Below are positions 35,445-46,918 of a DNA stretch of 64,000 bases, one piece after another. The stretch comes from Pestalotiopsis fici W106-1 (Eukaryota; Ascomycota; Sordariomycetes; Amphisphaeriales; Sporocadaceae), in the NCBI RefSeq assembly GCF_000516985.1, contig NW_006917098.1, positions 1,240,001 through 1,304,000 of the forward strand, in the 5' to 3' direction. The notes beneath the pieces were generated by a model that made no database searches, was not told the DNA's origin, and saw only the letters and a list, made by a program, of their open reading frames with translations. The number at the start of each line of letters is the position of its first letter. Within the stretch, counting starts at the first letter, position 1. The position numbers were made by a program, and so were the translations under genes.

Positions 35445-36221
35445 TCTACCTTATATGAGATATTAGAAGTTGGAGGTCGGAACACAGTTGTGCTGCGAAT
35501 GGAGACCGATACTGCCCGCCGTTGGGAAGAAGGGGAGGGAGGTTCTGAAACATGATTCTCAATGGCAAGCGATGCAAGGATAGAAATCCCCCGTCGCGCG
35601 TCTTCCCGTCGGCCCCATAATACTCTACACTTATGATCCATACCCTGTAAGCCGCCAGAGTGTGCTGCTAGCAATGAAATTGATTGTCTGGTAGAGAAGC
35701 GATCATTTTGCCCATTCGGGAAATCTTCTGGCTATTGCTTCCAGAAGCCATGGACATGATCAAATCACTTTGACACCAAAACTATCTGCACGTTCGATAG
35801 AGCCGCCAACCGGGGCTACCGTCCTTGCTTTTTATACGGTATGAGATGATCCATGAGCAGAGGCAACTACACCACAACAAATCAGATTTGAACTATATAT
35901 AAATTGCATCTCCATATCACCTATATAACACGATGTGACATATTCTTGAGCACAAACTATTGTCAGATCTGGTCTGCCCTGCTTTAGTTTTACTGGTAAA
36001 CCGCTATCAGCGTGTTGCTTCAATGTATTAATCTTATATAATAATCAATAAATGGGGGTTTTGTGCTTTTAAATCTTAGAAAAGTCGTCACACAATAGTT
36101 CCAAAACACCACGGCCATGGTATGAACCCATATCAGTTACTGATATTGTGAAACTACATCCATAAAATAACCTAAACTCTATTAATCTCACCATTGCAAA
36201 TTTCCGAGCTATGCCCACCTC
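35445..36221. other. Intergenic: convergent 3' ends, A/T-rich
   Basis: The 780 bases between the HET stop and the stop of the NmrA-like gene become A/T-rich toward the right. No supportable frame or repeat is seen. Confidence 0.5.
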
Positions 36222-37349
36222 TCACGATGCAGTGTCCGATTTTTCCCGACTGGAAGAACTACCCCAGGCAAATACCATCACCTCCCTCATTGTTGTCAGT
36301 TTTATATCTGGGAATCTACTATTCAGACTCCCCATATCAGGCACACGGTAATGGCCACAACCTGCGAGGTAGTGTACTTTGGCAATGAATGCCTCGTCCT
36401 CCTTGATACCCAAACCTATCGGGGGAAATCTCGAAGCAAATGATATTTTGCCTGCGAAGAGAGTCTCCAACGAATCATTTGCCACTTCAAATTTGCAGCC
36501 TGCGAGGACGAGTAAGCCTTACATGTATTTATCTTTCGAAAAGCTTTCACTTACCTCTGACTTCTTCTGCAAGTTTCACGAGATCTCCAAAAGTCATTTC
36601 GTTGCCAACAATGGTCGTGATCTTGGACCAAGTGGGTAGTTCCATCATTCGAGACACAAATCTCCCAAGGTCCCGCGTCGTGATGAAAGTTGCCATTGTG
36701 GTCGCATCCCCAGGGATGACAGCCCACTTGTTCGCCAAGTCTACAATATTGATCCACGGATGCAGAGTCGTCTGGTAGTGAGGCATTCCATAATAATCAA
36801 TAAACCACCCATTCGCGACGCGCGTGTATTCGAGGTTGCTTTTCTCCAGCACCTCGATTGCGTCAAATGTATGTTTAGCCAGTGGGTTGAGTTCAATATG
36901 TCTATATGCCTCAGTCAGTCAAAGGGTTAACCGCCTTATCCAAAACAATGGTTGCTCGTCTCTTACTCTTGGCGGTGAAGCATATCAAAACTAGCCATGA
37001 CAAACCGACGTGTAGCGGCGGCCTTGTCTGCAGCGTGGATCAGATTGATTTGGACTTGACTGGCTGCGGCTGTAAGGGTCCCGATGGCGCAGATGACCGT
37101 ATCGATTTGGAGCTCGTCCAGCTTGCGCGCCATGCCGTCCACATTGGCATAATCCATGGCGACAAAGGACAATGAATCTATAGGACTTTGGTCCTGTAAA
37201 ATAATCAGAATAAAAGATCAAAAGGGGGGTTGAGGGAATCATACTTTTCGAGAGAGAACATAGATTTTGTGCTTATTATCCGAGACAAGTCCGTCGGTAA
37301 TGGCTTTACCGACCTGCCCGGCGCCTCCAGCAACAGCGATAATCCCCAT
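36222..37349 (-). CDS. NmrA-like / isoflavone-reductase-like NAD(P)-binding protein
   Basis: Exons 37245-37349, 36967-37193, 36555-36901 and 36222-36499 give 318 residues. The start MGIIAVAGGAGQVGKAITDGL shows a Rossmann nucleotide-binding motif (GGAGQVG, residues 8-14). The second exon carries VAMDYANVDGMARKLDELQIDTVICAIG, as in NmrA/PCBER proteins. FVMASFDML and ELNPLAKHTFDAIEVLEKSNLEYTRVANGWFIDYY follow, typical of fungal members that act either as oxidoreductases or as redox-sensing regulators. No catalytic Lys is certain. The C-terminal part (MREVMVFAW) is family-like. Intron sizes are 51-65 bases and all joins keep frame. It could belong to a small metabolic group with the MFS gene at 42 kb, but no backbone enzyme is nearby. 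Confidence 0.85.
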
Positions 37350-38232
37350 AGTGAAGCTGATAGAAAGAATAGAGAGTTCTTTGCAAAGAAGTGAAGCAAC
37401 AAAAAGATTCCTGTCCTACGCAGATTGTGGTTTGCGGAGCGTAGCTTTATATAAGGTAAACACCTGATTTCGGCATCAGGACAACCTAACAAACATCGCT
37501 AAATACGGTCCCTCGTGATTCCGGGCAGGAAGTATCGAAAGTTTCAGTGACTACCACGAATCAGGCAAACGACTTTTTAGTTTATAAATATAGCATCAAA
37601 GTTGAGAGCCATCGGTTTTTCATGAGAGCTCAAAACTTAGCACGAGATCCTCGACCAGGCAGACAAGCTGGACGAGGTTGGTTTAAATACCATAAACGGG
37701 ATAGCACTGGTGTAGCTGGTTATGCTACCAGCACGCTAGTTGAATCAACTGCCCCATTTAGATTTAGTCATTTGTCACTGCATTTAAACTTTAATCTCAG
37801 CTTTCCCTTACAAGTCTTTGACCTCGGTTTTATCAACCACAGCTTTATATATTAAATGAATGGTATTAGTAAAAGACTTTATTTGTAATACTAAAATTAA
37901 ATCATTTTCCTTCTCTGAAGAATTCCGCAAACCCACAGGGGTTTAGTGGGATGCAATGCAAGAGACATCTGACTGAGAGCTTCGCAGCATTTAATCTTAA
38001 ATTTGCATAATGTAACTCTAGAGCCGCATTGCTTAGATAATCTCGCCCAATTTTGTATCGTGGGCCTCGAATTGTAATGGCCCTTATGAATGGTCCTTAT
38101 TACCGTGTGATTCTATCTGAGTTGTGACTTGATATGCACGGTCTTCGGATGAATCTCATCATTCTGTTCCTCTTGTCTATCCGAGTTCACATTGCAACTG
38201 GCAGATGCCGTGTTGTCGAGTTCTCGGGTTGT
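37350..38232. other. Intergenic, A/T-rich, holds one copy of a dispersed repeat
   Basis: About 880 bases. A repeat copy lies at 37485-37613. The rest is A/T-rich, with a small hairpin near 37711-37728 (GCTGGT, six-base loop, ACCAGC). No gene is seen. Confidence 0.55.
37485..37613. repeat. Dispersed repeat, copy A (less mutated)
   Basis: The sequence from CCTAACAAACAT through TAAATACGGTCCCTCG to about 37613 aligns with 41255-41384 in the same orientation, exactly 3770 bases apart over the first 86 positions. It lies about 135 bases upstream of the NmrA-like start. The repeat family is unknown. Confidence 0.8.
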
Positions 38233-40392
38233 TTAGCGGCTTGAAATGGGCTCAGTAGCCTCTTGCCCGCTAGGAGTAATCTCGCTATTATACGAGCTAG
38301 CTGTGTCCCCCGCATCCTCGCCACTGGATACATCGGAGACTATACGAGGGTGGTCAGGCTTGGATGTGTCCAAAGTCCCAAGTCTGGCATCTCCGCGGAT
38401 CAGGGGAATAGTTTTGGTACAGCTTGACCATGCACCAATTCCGATTTCCTCATGTACAAGGCGTTGTAGCTGTAAAGTCTCGTTCAGATTCCATTCCAGA
38501 CAGGTGTCTTGGTTGAGTTTCCGGTGCCTCCTCACAAGACTTGTCAGGGATTCTAGACTGAGTGAGAGGATGATGGAAATCATTCCTAAAACGAAGATGA
38601 ACAGTAGGCCGAATACACTGAACGATGTATGATAGGGGCTGAGAGCTTTCTGGAACGAGACTAGTAAGAAGCTGTTGGAGGAGCTTGCTATGTGCAACGA
38701 TGAAACATACCTGGCTAGAGCATAGGCTTTGCTCCTCCGTGTTATTGGGCGTATGCAACCATTTCAAGTCTCCGGGGTCGACGTCGGTGCCTCTAGCTGC
38801 ATCTCCCGGTGCTCTCTGAAGTGCTGCTAGAATGCTCGCGAACCAATACTCGACGTCTCCTTGCCACTGTTCATCTGTAATGCCTCGTTGTATTCCGTCT
38901 TGAATCCACGCTCTCGCAATCAAGGACAGCTCTCGTGTACCCACAATATCCAGTAGCATAGCCGGGGCGTCGAATATGTTGCTGGCGTACCACTGGAATG
39001 TATTCCATGATTCCTCGTCCGTGAACACTTTTTTGGCTGATTCTTGGAGATCAAAGAAACCGGTAAGTTCTGTACATTGTGTGCCTGTATCCGACCCCAC
39101 TTTGCAATACTGTTCGCGTGATACGCAAGCCAAAGGAGAAGCCGGCGTATTGGCCCCATACAAGGTTGATGTACTATTGTCCGAGTAATATCTTATCTTC
39201 GATTTCGGATCAGTGGCCTCGTACCAAAGGTCGCTCACCGGCCCCCCCTCATACAAGACGCTATTTGCTTGTAGAACTATGAGACTTAAAGTTGAGTCTG
39301 GTACGTCCAATTGTGGAATGGGAAGCCAGCCCCAGATATCTGAAACGACGCTCCCATTTGCATATGGGGCCCAAATTCTACTGTTACGACATGCACTGTC
39401 AGTATCTCGCTACATCTTTTGAAACAAGGCTTTTCCAAGAAGACGGAATCTTACTTCAGGGTATAGTCAGCGATAGCCAATGATCCATCCGCCTTCGTCT
39501 CTGCATAGGCATCGTTCGACGCTTCATAAGTAAAGTCGTTTCCATCGGCGATGTCTTGCCCATAGAAGTATTGAGTATTAGATCTGGTAGCTGACGTGTT
39601 GTGAACGTTGGTGTAGTTGTCCGTAACCAAGGGGGCACAATGGAGTGTTGTCCGGTATTTCATGCGTTGCGAAGGAGGGCCGTTCCAACCCAAGTCTTCA
39701 AGACTGTCGAGGTAACCAGTATCGAGCTCGATATTTCTGTCTTGACTCTTGCAGATGCTACTTTCAAACGGACAAGTCGCAGTTCTGTTGACGCTGTAGG
39801 ACAACGTTCGTCGGATGTATGAATTACATCCTAGCGACTTTGAAGCAGTGAGCAAGGGCAGCGCGTAACAATCCCTCGCATATACCAAGTCGTTCTGTTG
39901 AACAATAGCATTGCCCGCATGAAATGTCGATGTAGTCCAATGGCAGTCCTTGCCCATGATTAAAATCTCATTATCTCGAGCCACTGCCGAGGAGAAACCG
40001 GAAGCGACAGCCAGACCAATAGCTAGAGTAAGTGCTCCGGCTAGGATTGGTACGATGCGAAAGCACGTACGCTGACCGTCTTTCCGCCAGGCCCAAGCGA
40101 GATTGGAGAAGAGCTTGAAGCCCAGCAAAGGGCTTTGAGCATTTCGTAAGATTGCCTGCTGTTGATGGTACATGGCATCGCGTGGTGTCGTTGGAGTCGA
40201 GAAGGTGTGATATAGGGCAAAGCACAATATGCGCCACAAGCTTGTTCCTATAATGGTGGTGAAGAATGCAACGAACGCAATGAGGAGCGTGGCCTGACTT
40301 TGTGGGAGAGTAATGGTGGCTCCAAGAACACTACCGTACGACCAGTTGACCCATATGCCATTGTATGCGACATAATTGAGTGTACCCGACAT
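38233..40392 (-). CDS. Multi-span membrane protein, conserved fungal, unknown function
   Basis: Exons 39455-40392, 38711-39380 and 38233-38649 give 674 residues. The start is the first in-frame ATG (MSGTLNYVAYNGIWVNWSYG); the frame is open a little further upstream without ATG. Hydrophobic segments lie at about residues 34-58 and 115-140. A long Cys- and Asn-glycosylation-site-containing ectodomain-like region follows (residues 150-535, with NRTATCPFESSIC and a CVSREQYCKVG block). A last segment lies just after the second splice (SVFGLLFIFVLGMISIILSL). This layout, with a large loop between N- and C-terminal membrane segments, is common among fungal hypothetical proteins sometimes mislabelled as P450s; no P450 haem motif is present. 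Both ends are predicted cytosolic. The gene lies between two direct repeat copies. Confidence 0.75.
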
Positions 40393-41800
40393 ATTGGCAG
40401 AGACAACTACAATGCTCACACACGTTGTCGCCAATGTCGGCCCTCAAAGTAAATGTAGCGAAGTTCGATGAGACGTGAAAAGATATGATAGGTATGGGTA
40501 ATAGTTGTTGTATTAGTTGAGTTGTTCGCATCCAACAGAGGGTCAAAGATATATACATGTGTGGAGAAGCGCTCTACTTATTCCTACATTTTGACTGTAT
40601 ATAGACTCCACGGCTGAGATGAAATCTCCATTAAAATACGCGGCTGACTGCATAGCAGCAGTGACGACTCGTGCAACCAATCAAGTCGAAACATTGTAGA
40701 CATTGGAGGGACTGCCGAAAAGGATTCCGAAGTCCTTCGCAGATCTATGCGATTTATTGGACCTCGTCGCCTCGGCGTGTCTGCATGTAAATTGGCGCAG
40801 GGGCCAAGATGAGAGAGCCTGCAGCTATTCGATGCTAGATTGGAACAATTTAGGAATTCAGTGCAGCTTGGCTGAATGTGGGGGCTAAGAGCCTTACACA
40901 GCATGAGGGGGCTGAATAGGAGTTCGGCGGTCTTCAGTATATTCATGACTTGGGTACCTCGATAGACAAGCCAGTCGGCGAGGCTCTTGGGTGAATTAAC
41001 TACCGCAATCCTTCCGAGGCGGACATACAGACCCCGGTCCACTTCAGCAATGAGAGAGACAGAGAAGGACAAAGGGCAGCGTCAGAATAATTCAAACCGC
41101 ATAGCCAATAACGACGCTCCGGTGAGTCGTTCAGCCAGGGCCCCGGCCCCCAACACTGGCTGCATTCATAGCCCCCGGACTCTCCAGCGCAGGCGGCCAT
41201 GGCCCCCACCTCTTCTATAAATGACCGCCACGCAAGCAGCTCTAGGACTAGTGGCCTAAGAAACATTATTAAATACGGTCCCTCGTATTTCCGAGAAGGA
41301 AGTATCGAAAATTTTAGTAAATATTATAAATTAGGCAAAAAAAACTTTTTGATTTTTATTATAATATTAAAATTAAAAGCTATGAGCCTGTGGGAGTCTC
41401 TGGAAAAGCCAGTGGGCTTGGAAAGGATAAGAATTTGGCAACTGAGCTATGGGAATGGACCCAGCGAGAATTGGATGGGAGCAGTATTTGATAATAACCG
41501 AGTCTTAATCATATCTTGTATCATAAGTCCATGCTTTCCGCAAGTATATTACACATTTATGTTGTACATATGATATTGGTCTACCTGCGGCGAGGTAATT
41601 CTGCTCAAGGGGCAATGAATCTTGAGAATTTGATCCTTGAGCACTGGGGATCTATACAATGCCATAAGCTTTGCCTGTCTACCACCTTCTTCTGTCAACA
41701 TGAAGTAATGTCGGATGATTTACATGGGCGAAGCAACAGACACGCGCAGCATGTGAGTTTTGTTTTCCACCACCAATCAATGCCACCATTGCCGCTCATT
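40393..41800. other. Intergenic, about 1.4 kb, holds second copy of the dispersed repeat
   Basis: Promoter and leader DNA of the membrane protein gene lies on the left. A G/C-richer part occupies 40.7-41.25 kb. Repeat copy B is at 41255-41384, and A/T-rich DNA follows up to the 3' end of the MFS gene. The 162-codon minus frame at 40584-41072 starts at TTG and has no family resemblance. Confidence 0.5.
41255..41384. repeat. Dispersed repeat, copy B (A/T-shifted)
   Basis: The copy is in the same orientation as copy A at 37485-37613. In the ungapped 86-base block 18 positions differ. Thirteen are transitions, and all have C or G in copy A and T or A here. This pattern is expected of RIP in fungi. 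Confidence 0.8.
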
Positions 41801-43279
41801 TCAGACTACAGTCGAGGGGTCCTTCTCCTCAGCAGCCGAGACCTCCTCGGGAGTCGGAGGTTCAGGAGATCCGTCTGCTTTTGCCTGGGGTACAAAGAAC
41901 CACAGCACGGCCATTCCTGCCAACAACGCGAGAACGATGGGCTGGAGGACGGCAACCCCAGCTTTTGATGCGACCGCCCCTGTGAGAAAAGGGAATGCGG
42001 CTGAGCCAGCCTGTCCCACTGTAGCAGTAAAGCCTGTCCCATAAAGTTAATGCCTCACTTGAATCTTTTTCTTGTATACGATGGAATCACAGAACATACC
42101 AATTGACGCGAGGTGTTGGTCTCTAGGGACAACCTGGGTAAGCACAGAAAGACCTGCCGGGAAAAAAGGAGCAATGACAAATCCCAGTAAGCTCACAAGG
42201 ACTGCATTGACAATAATGTTCGGTATGACCCAAAACAAAACATGTAGTACCAGTCCGATGGCGATGTAGATGAAGACTGTGCGTCGCTCGCCGAATTTGT
42301 GGGTGAGGTCAGCTAATGCAACACGACCCAGAGTCAATCCTCCCCAGAATCCTGACGCAATATAGCCAACTTGGTTCTCGCTGCCATGACGAACTGCAAT
42401 GAGGAATTCAACAACCCAGCCTGGCGGCTCGTTAGTATCACGGTCAACGAACATTAAAGAGCCAAGAGGCTTTGATGCCAGCTAGTGGCGCGAGTGAAAG
42501 CTTTTCTAAACTTACCTCCTATGGTCACCTCTGCACCAACATATAGGAAGAAGAATGCACTGAGTGCCCACACAGCCTTCTGCGACAAGGCGCCTTTGAG
42601 GCTATCGCTCGCTTCCGTCTTGGAAGACACCGAATCCGGGCGCCCAAGCCCCTTCCGGAAGCTACCGGCCAGCAAGACGACATTTATAAATGCGAACCCA
42701 AGCAACACGAGGTAGTAGTAATGCCAGTAGGCCGTTTTCGTGGCAATGGTTGTTGCCACCAACGGACTGACCAATGCACCAAGGCCGTAGACGGCATGCA
42801 GAACTCCCAGCCACCAATGCGCATTGGGGAGATTCGCAACCATGGAGTTGACTTGGGCATCTTGGTACGCCACTCCAAGGCCGGACAGGAAATATGCGCA
42901 GGCAAAGAGCGGATATGGTGGCTTCCAGAACATTAGGCAATATGCAAACAGCTGAGATAATGCACCAAACAGTAGCGTACCGCCCATGCCGATCCTTGAG
43001 GAGATGTGGACATTGGTGAAGGCGGCGACAAGGAAACCGGCAAAGTTGATCAGATACACTAATGCAATTGGGAACAGCCCAATGTTGTAAGCGGACTGGA
43101 GGAAAGGAGTCAATGCTCCCGTAGTCGCATCTGAGTAATCACAATCATCAGTACTCTGTTGTGGTTTCACGTAATGAATACTAACCATTCATGCCCGCCA
43201 AATACACTGCCCAGTTTACAGCAAACAGCCGGATCGCTGGATGCATGGTATTGCCGTTACTACTAGCGGGTTCCGTCAT
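41801..43279 (-). CDS. MFS transporter, Bsc6/FHS-like
   Basis: Exons 43186-43279, 42516-43130, 42100-42420 and 41801-42033 give 420 residues. The protein is a 12-helix major facilitator of the group related to yeast Bsc6 and bacterial fucose permease. Signatures are AIRLFAVNWAVYLAGMNDATTGALTPFLQSAYNIG across the first splice, YFLSGLGVAYQDAQVNSMVANLP, HAVYGLGALVSPLVAT, YVGAEVTIGGWVVEFL across the second splice, and FFPAGLSVLTQVVP. The C-terminal tail is acidic (PEPPTPEEVSAAEEKDPS). This group is often misannotated as a sugar or drug transporter, and its real substrate is unknown. Introns are 55-95 bases with GTTAGT, GTAAGT and GTATGT donors. Every join falls in phase 1, which argues for the model. 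Confidence 0.9.
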
Positions 43280-44346
43280 TGTTCGGCTTTCAACCCTCTC
43301 TCGGCGAACTGTGTGGTAAAGAACTTGTGAGAGCCAGAACCAGGCTGGATGGACCAATATCAACAAACGTGTGCTACGACGTTGATGCGTTTGTGAATAA
43401 TTCGAACTCGGAAATCTTGAGAGGGAGGAAACAGAATAAAGAGAGAAAGGGGATTTTCCCCAAAGTTTTTTAATAGGCTGTGATAAAGGAGGAATTATCA
43501 CAGGTGCGTCTTGAAATGGAAATCAGTTGTTCAAGTGATGTGCTGGTCTGCGCTCTTGTAGTTATATACTTGCCACGGTCATAGTGCCACTCGCGAGGGC
43601 ATGTGCGGGACGTAAGACGTGAAAATAATTTTCTCACCTAACTTGATTCCACTCTTTGTCGGAAATAGTATTCAATTTTCATCACGACATGTGGTCAAAC
43701 ATCGTTACTTGTCCCCCTGCATGGCAAGCGCTGCACCGCTCTGACATGGAGGAATTTTGCACAGCCGAGCCACCGATTTCTGCCGCACACTATTCTCATT
43801 TCATTGGTTGTATCGATACTGGAAATGTAGGCTAGAGGTGCAATTGATCGATTTCAGAGGTTGCTCCTAGGGCGATCTCAGTAGCTGTGTCATGCTTGCG
43901 ACGACCGAAAGTGGATTTGCTGTCCAAGGACGATTCAATCTAGGTAAACATTCCACCGATGGATGCGACAATTAAGCTCGGTTGGTTCAACTACCATTTG
44001 TAGCTTAGTGGGCGTGACTCAAATGTACTATAGTATAGCAAGGTTTGTGTCCGATGGGCCGTACTGCCTAAAGGGGAATAAAGTCGAGCTTCACTCCGCT
44101 ATTGCGTCCCGTATCTGTTCCGCCGATGTCCAAATTGAGTCTATTACCCAAAGAGGGCATACAGCAGGGCAGAACTATGGCTCTGCAGCTGCAGCTGTAA
44201 TCTTCAAGCGTAAAAATGGTACGGCTCTCTCAAGTAGTAGGCAACGAGCAAGTCTTCGTAACCATTGGCACTGTAGCCACTAAGGAGATTCCGCGTGATG
44301 TAATATTTATACTATTCAGACAGCTAAAAGGATTACATGATTGTTT
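43280..44346. other. Intergenic, about 1.07 kb
   Basis: The stretch holds the leader and promoter of the MFS gene and the 3' region of the DUF7708 gene. A 106-codon plus frame at 43963-44283 begins with an ATG but resembles nothing known. No RNA gene or repeat is seen. Confidence 0.5.
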
Positions 44347-46144
44347 TCAAGGGTTGTCAGGGCGAGCCATTGTCTCCACGAACCTGGCAACAGACTGGTT
44401 CCCACGCCTTCTGGAACGAGAATTGTCCTGATTGCGCATTGGGCGTCTGTCCGCTCTCCCCACGGTCAAGACCAGGTTCTCTAGGTTCGCCTGCTGCCCT
44501 TGAGGCCCATAAGACGTAGTAATTACCTTCAAGACCGTCTTCGAGCCACGATCAATCAAGATACGAGACAACTGGCGCAGGCATGCACGGTATTGTACAG
44601 CATCGCCGCTCGGCATCGCATCGATAGCGGCGATGATGTAGACGAGCTTGGAAGACTGTAGTAAGTCGGCAAGAATGTTCAGGTAATCCTCTTCAAAGTT
44701 GGCATCCCGAAATCGGTTCATGTGAAATGATGTCTTGAAAGCAAACTGCCCGGCGGAACTCAGACTCAGTGCTTGGAATACGAGGCTTTTGAGCGACTCG
44801 AGGAGCGGGTACTGTTGATCTCGACTCGAAAAGATCCAGAGAACCGTAGTATGCGTCCTGACGAGATATTCCACCACGTCAGTACAGAAACCTCTGACTA
44901 GGTTTCTTTCTCGGAGCGTTGATCTTAGCAAGATAATGGATGATTTCTGGGAGAGATTCCATTCGTGCAGCTTTGCAGTGGCCCAGAATGGTTGTCTAAA
45001 GCTTCTGCGGCATTGGCGGGCCTTTTGTAGGTGAAGTGCTGCATGCAGAGTGATTTTGTGGTCGATGGCACAGTTGGACGATACCATACCGAGAGCTTGT
45101 TGCAGCTGGATATCAGAAAGGGCAGACTGAATGTGGATTCGATCGCCCGCTCTAACTGCCTTTTCAAATTCCATGACCTGGCGAAGTTCGTGTATAGTCG
45201 TTCTTATTACTTGCAATTGATCTTGGGTGCTTTGTTGATTGATTCGACTGTCTTCTAAATAGCTTATGAGTTGCACGTTGGCATCGTCAACCTTTCTATG
45301 GAGTACCCGAAACTCTGCATGGCTGCTTGCTGCTGCATTTCTCCTCACATTTTCCGTGTCTGATCGAATTGCCAGTATGAGATCATTGTAACGGAGAGCC
45401 GATGGCCGTGTAATCGAATGCAAGGCACGACGAGGGGTGGATTCTTCATAGTAGGCCCAGGCACGAATCAGAAACTGAATGATATGAGCATACAGCATGG
45501 ATACTGCGCGTCGCATGATTTCGTGGGGGTATAACATGATGGCGAGTTCCACCGAGGCCAGAGAGCCGGCTATCTCGCTCAAGCCAGTGACCACAGTCAC
45601 GGCTGTTCTTTCATGCTCCATAACAGCCTGAGAAGAAGTCAGTCACCGAATACGCAGTGAGAATGTTGATACTGACGCCAAACACAAACTTCATCGCTCC
45701 CCAGACCAGTGCAACATACTCGGGGTGATGGGACACGAGGACGTCCACAACTTTGCCATAGTGCAAGAGCTTTTGAGAAAAGGAGACCAGAGATTTGTAG
45801 ACTCTAGAAGGCCCATGCTTTTCTTCGGATCGACGTTTGGCATCGTCCACAGCTTGGACGACATCTTGAAGGGTGCATGATTCCAATATTTGTTGCGCTA
45901 AATGTTTCTTCTTGACATCTTTAGTCAACTTTTCCCCGAATATCTTGACGCCCTCCTCAAAGGCCGTCCGCGCTGGCTCAAATGGACTTGACTTTGGGCA
46001 TTAGCGTGTGGCTCGATGCATTCCAGACACACTTCATCTCGACACTTACTCATGACTTGAAGCAAGTTGAGAATTGGTAGTCCAAAGACTCAATGGATCT
46101 ACATCCGGTGTTTTCTGATGTGTTGATTCGTTGGTTGCAGCCAT
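44347..46144 (-). CDS. DUF7708 protein with degenerate NACHT-like module
   Basis: Exons 46050-46144, 45677-45986 and 44347-45627 give 561 residues. The second exon holds the DUF7708 hallmark HPEYVALVWGAMKFVFG. After the splice comes HERTAVTVVTGLSEIAGSLASVELAIMLYPHEIMRRAVSMLYAHIIQFLIRA, common in N-terminal domains of fungal STAND proteins. A coiled-coil stretch (about residues 215-280) follows, then a C-terminal module with LWIFSSRDQQYPLLESLKSLVFQAL and a Walker-B-like LVYIIAAIDAMP, as in NACHT domains. No GxxGxGKT P-loop is visible where one is expected. The tail is Arg-rich. Intron 2 has donor GTCAGT. The acceptor of intron 1 (CAAG) was chosen because the nearer AG breaks the frame. It is head to head with the AAA+ gene. 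The role is inferred to lie in recognition or stress, unproven. Confidence 0.75.
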
Positions 46145-46918
46145 CTTATTCCACGGTACGATGTTGCGATTTTGATAAGACGAAAAATAAATCTTACAGA
46201 TGCGTCGGGTGCAGCGCCTCGTGAGAGGGAACAGCAAGAACTCAGCTGTGTATGTAATGGGCACGTGGATCAAACTTATTGCGTTCCGTCGTATGCGTGC
46301 GATGTCCACGGGTCCTATCAATAGACGCTGTGCTCTGATCGATTGAATGATTGATTGGCTGCATGGCTGCTGCATCGTTGGGCGTAGAGCCAACCCCTCA
46401 GGCTATATGCCACATCCAAACATTGCTGAACACCAAGCTTTGGTCCACGAAAACACCCTGGCGAGACCTGCCACATTAGCGACCAATACATGGAGCATTT
46501 TCGAAAGTATTCGACATGGTAGCTTGAAAGTGATGTAGGTCCGCAAAAATGAAGCTCAAGCCCATCAATTTGAATGGCTATTCTGACGGCCAATAGATAA
46601 GACTTGTTGCTCCAACACCAACTAGGTCCAGTGGCTCCCTTGCAGATTTCGCGACACGAGAACAACGGGCGAGACGAACGTGGCCGAATTGTGAGTCGGG
46701 ACAGCTCAGAAGTGAGCGGCAATACAGCAAAGCATGAGCGAAACGAGCGGTCCATAAACTCTCATGACACACCATCCGACGAGGGAGACAGATCGAGATC
46801 TCAATCCAGCGTCGAGATACCCCAGAGCTCTATAGAGTATGGAAGCAAGAGATCTTTAGATCTAAGCGAGGAGCGAACCACTTCAGAATACTCGAATGAC
46901 AGAGAAGAAGGATCTGGG
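46145..46918. promoter_or_regulatory. Divergent promoter region of the DUF7708 and AAA+ genes
   Basis: About 770 bases lie between the two chosen starts. The right part (from 46604) is open in frame with the AAA+ gene, reads as Ser/Glu/Arg-rich text and could be coding if a start exon lies further upstream. No TATA box is certain. Confidence 0.45.

Noticed and set aside
36222..43279. Secondary-metabolite gene cluster (NmrA-like, MFS, later Zn2Cys6)
   Set aside because: No PKS, NRPS, terpene or other backbone enzyme, and no P450 haem motif, is present in the window.
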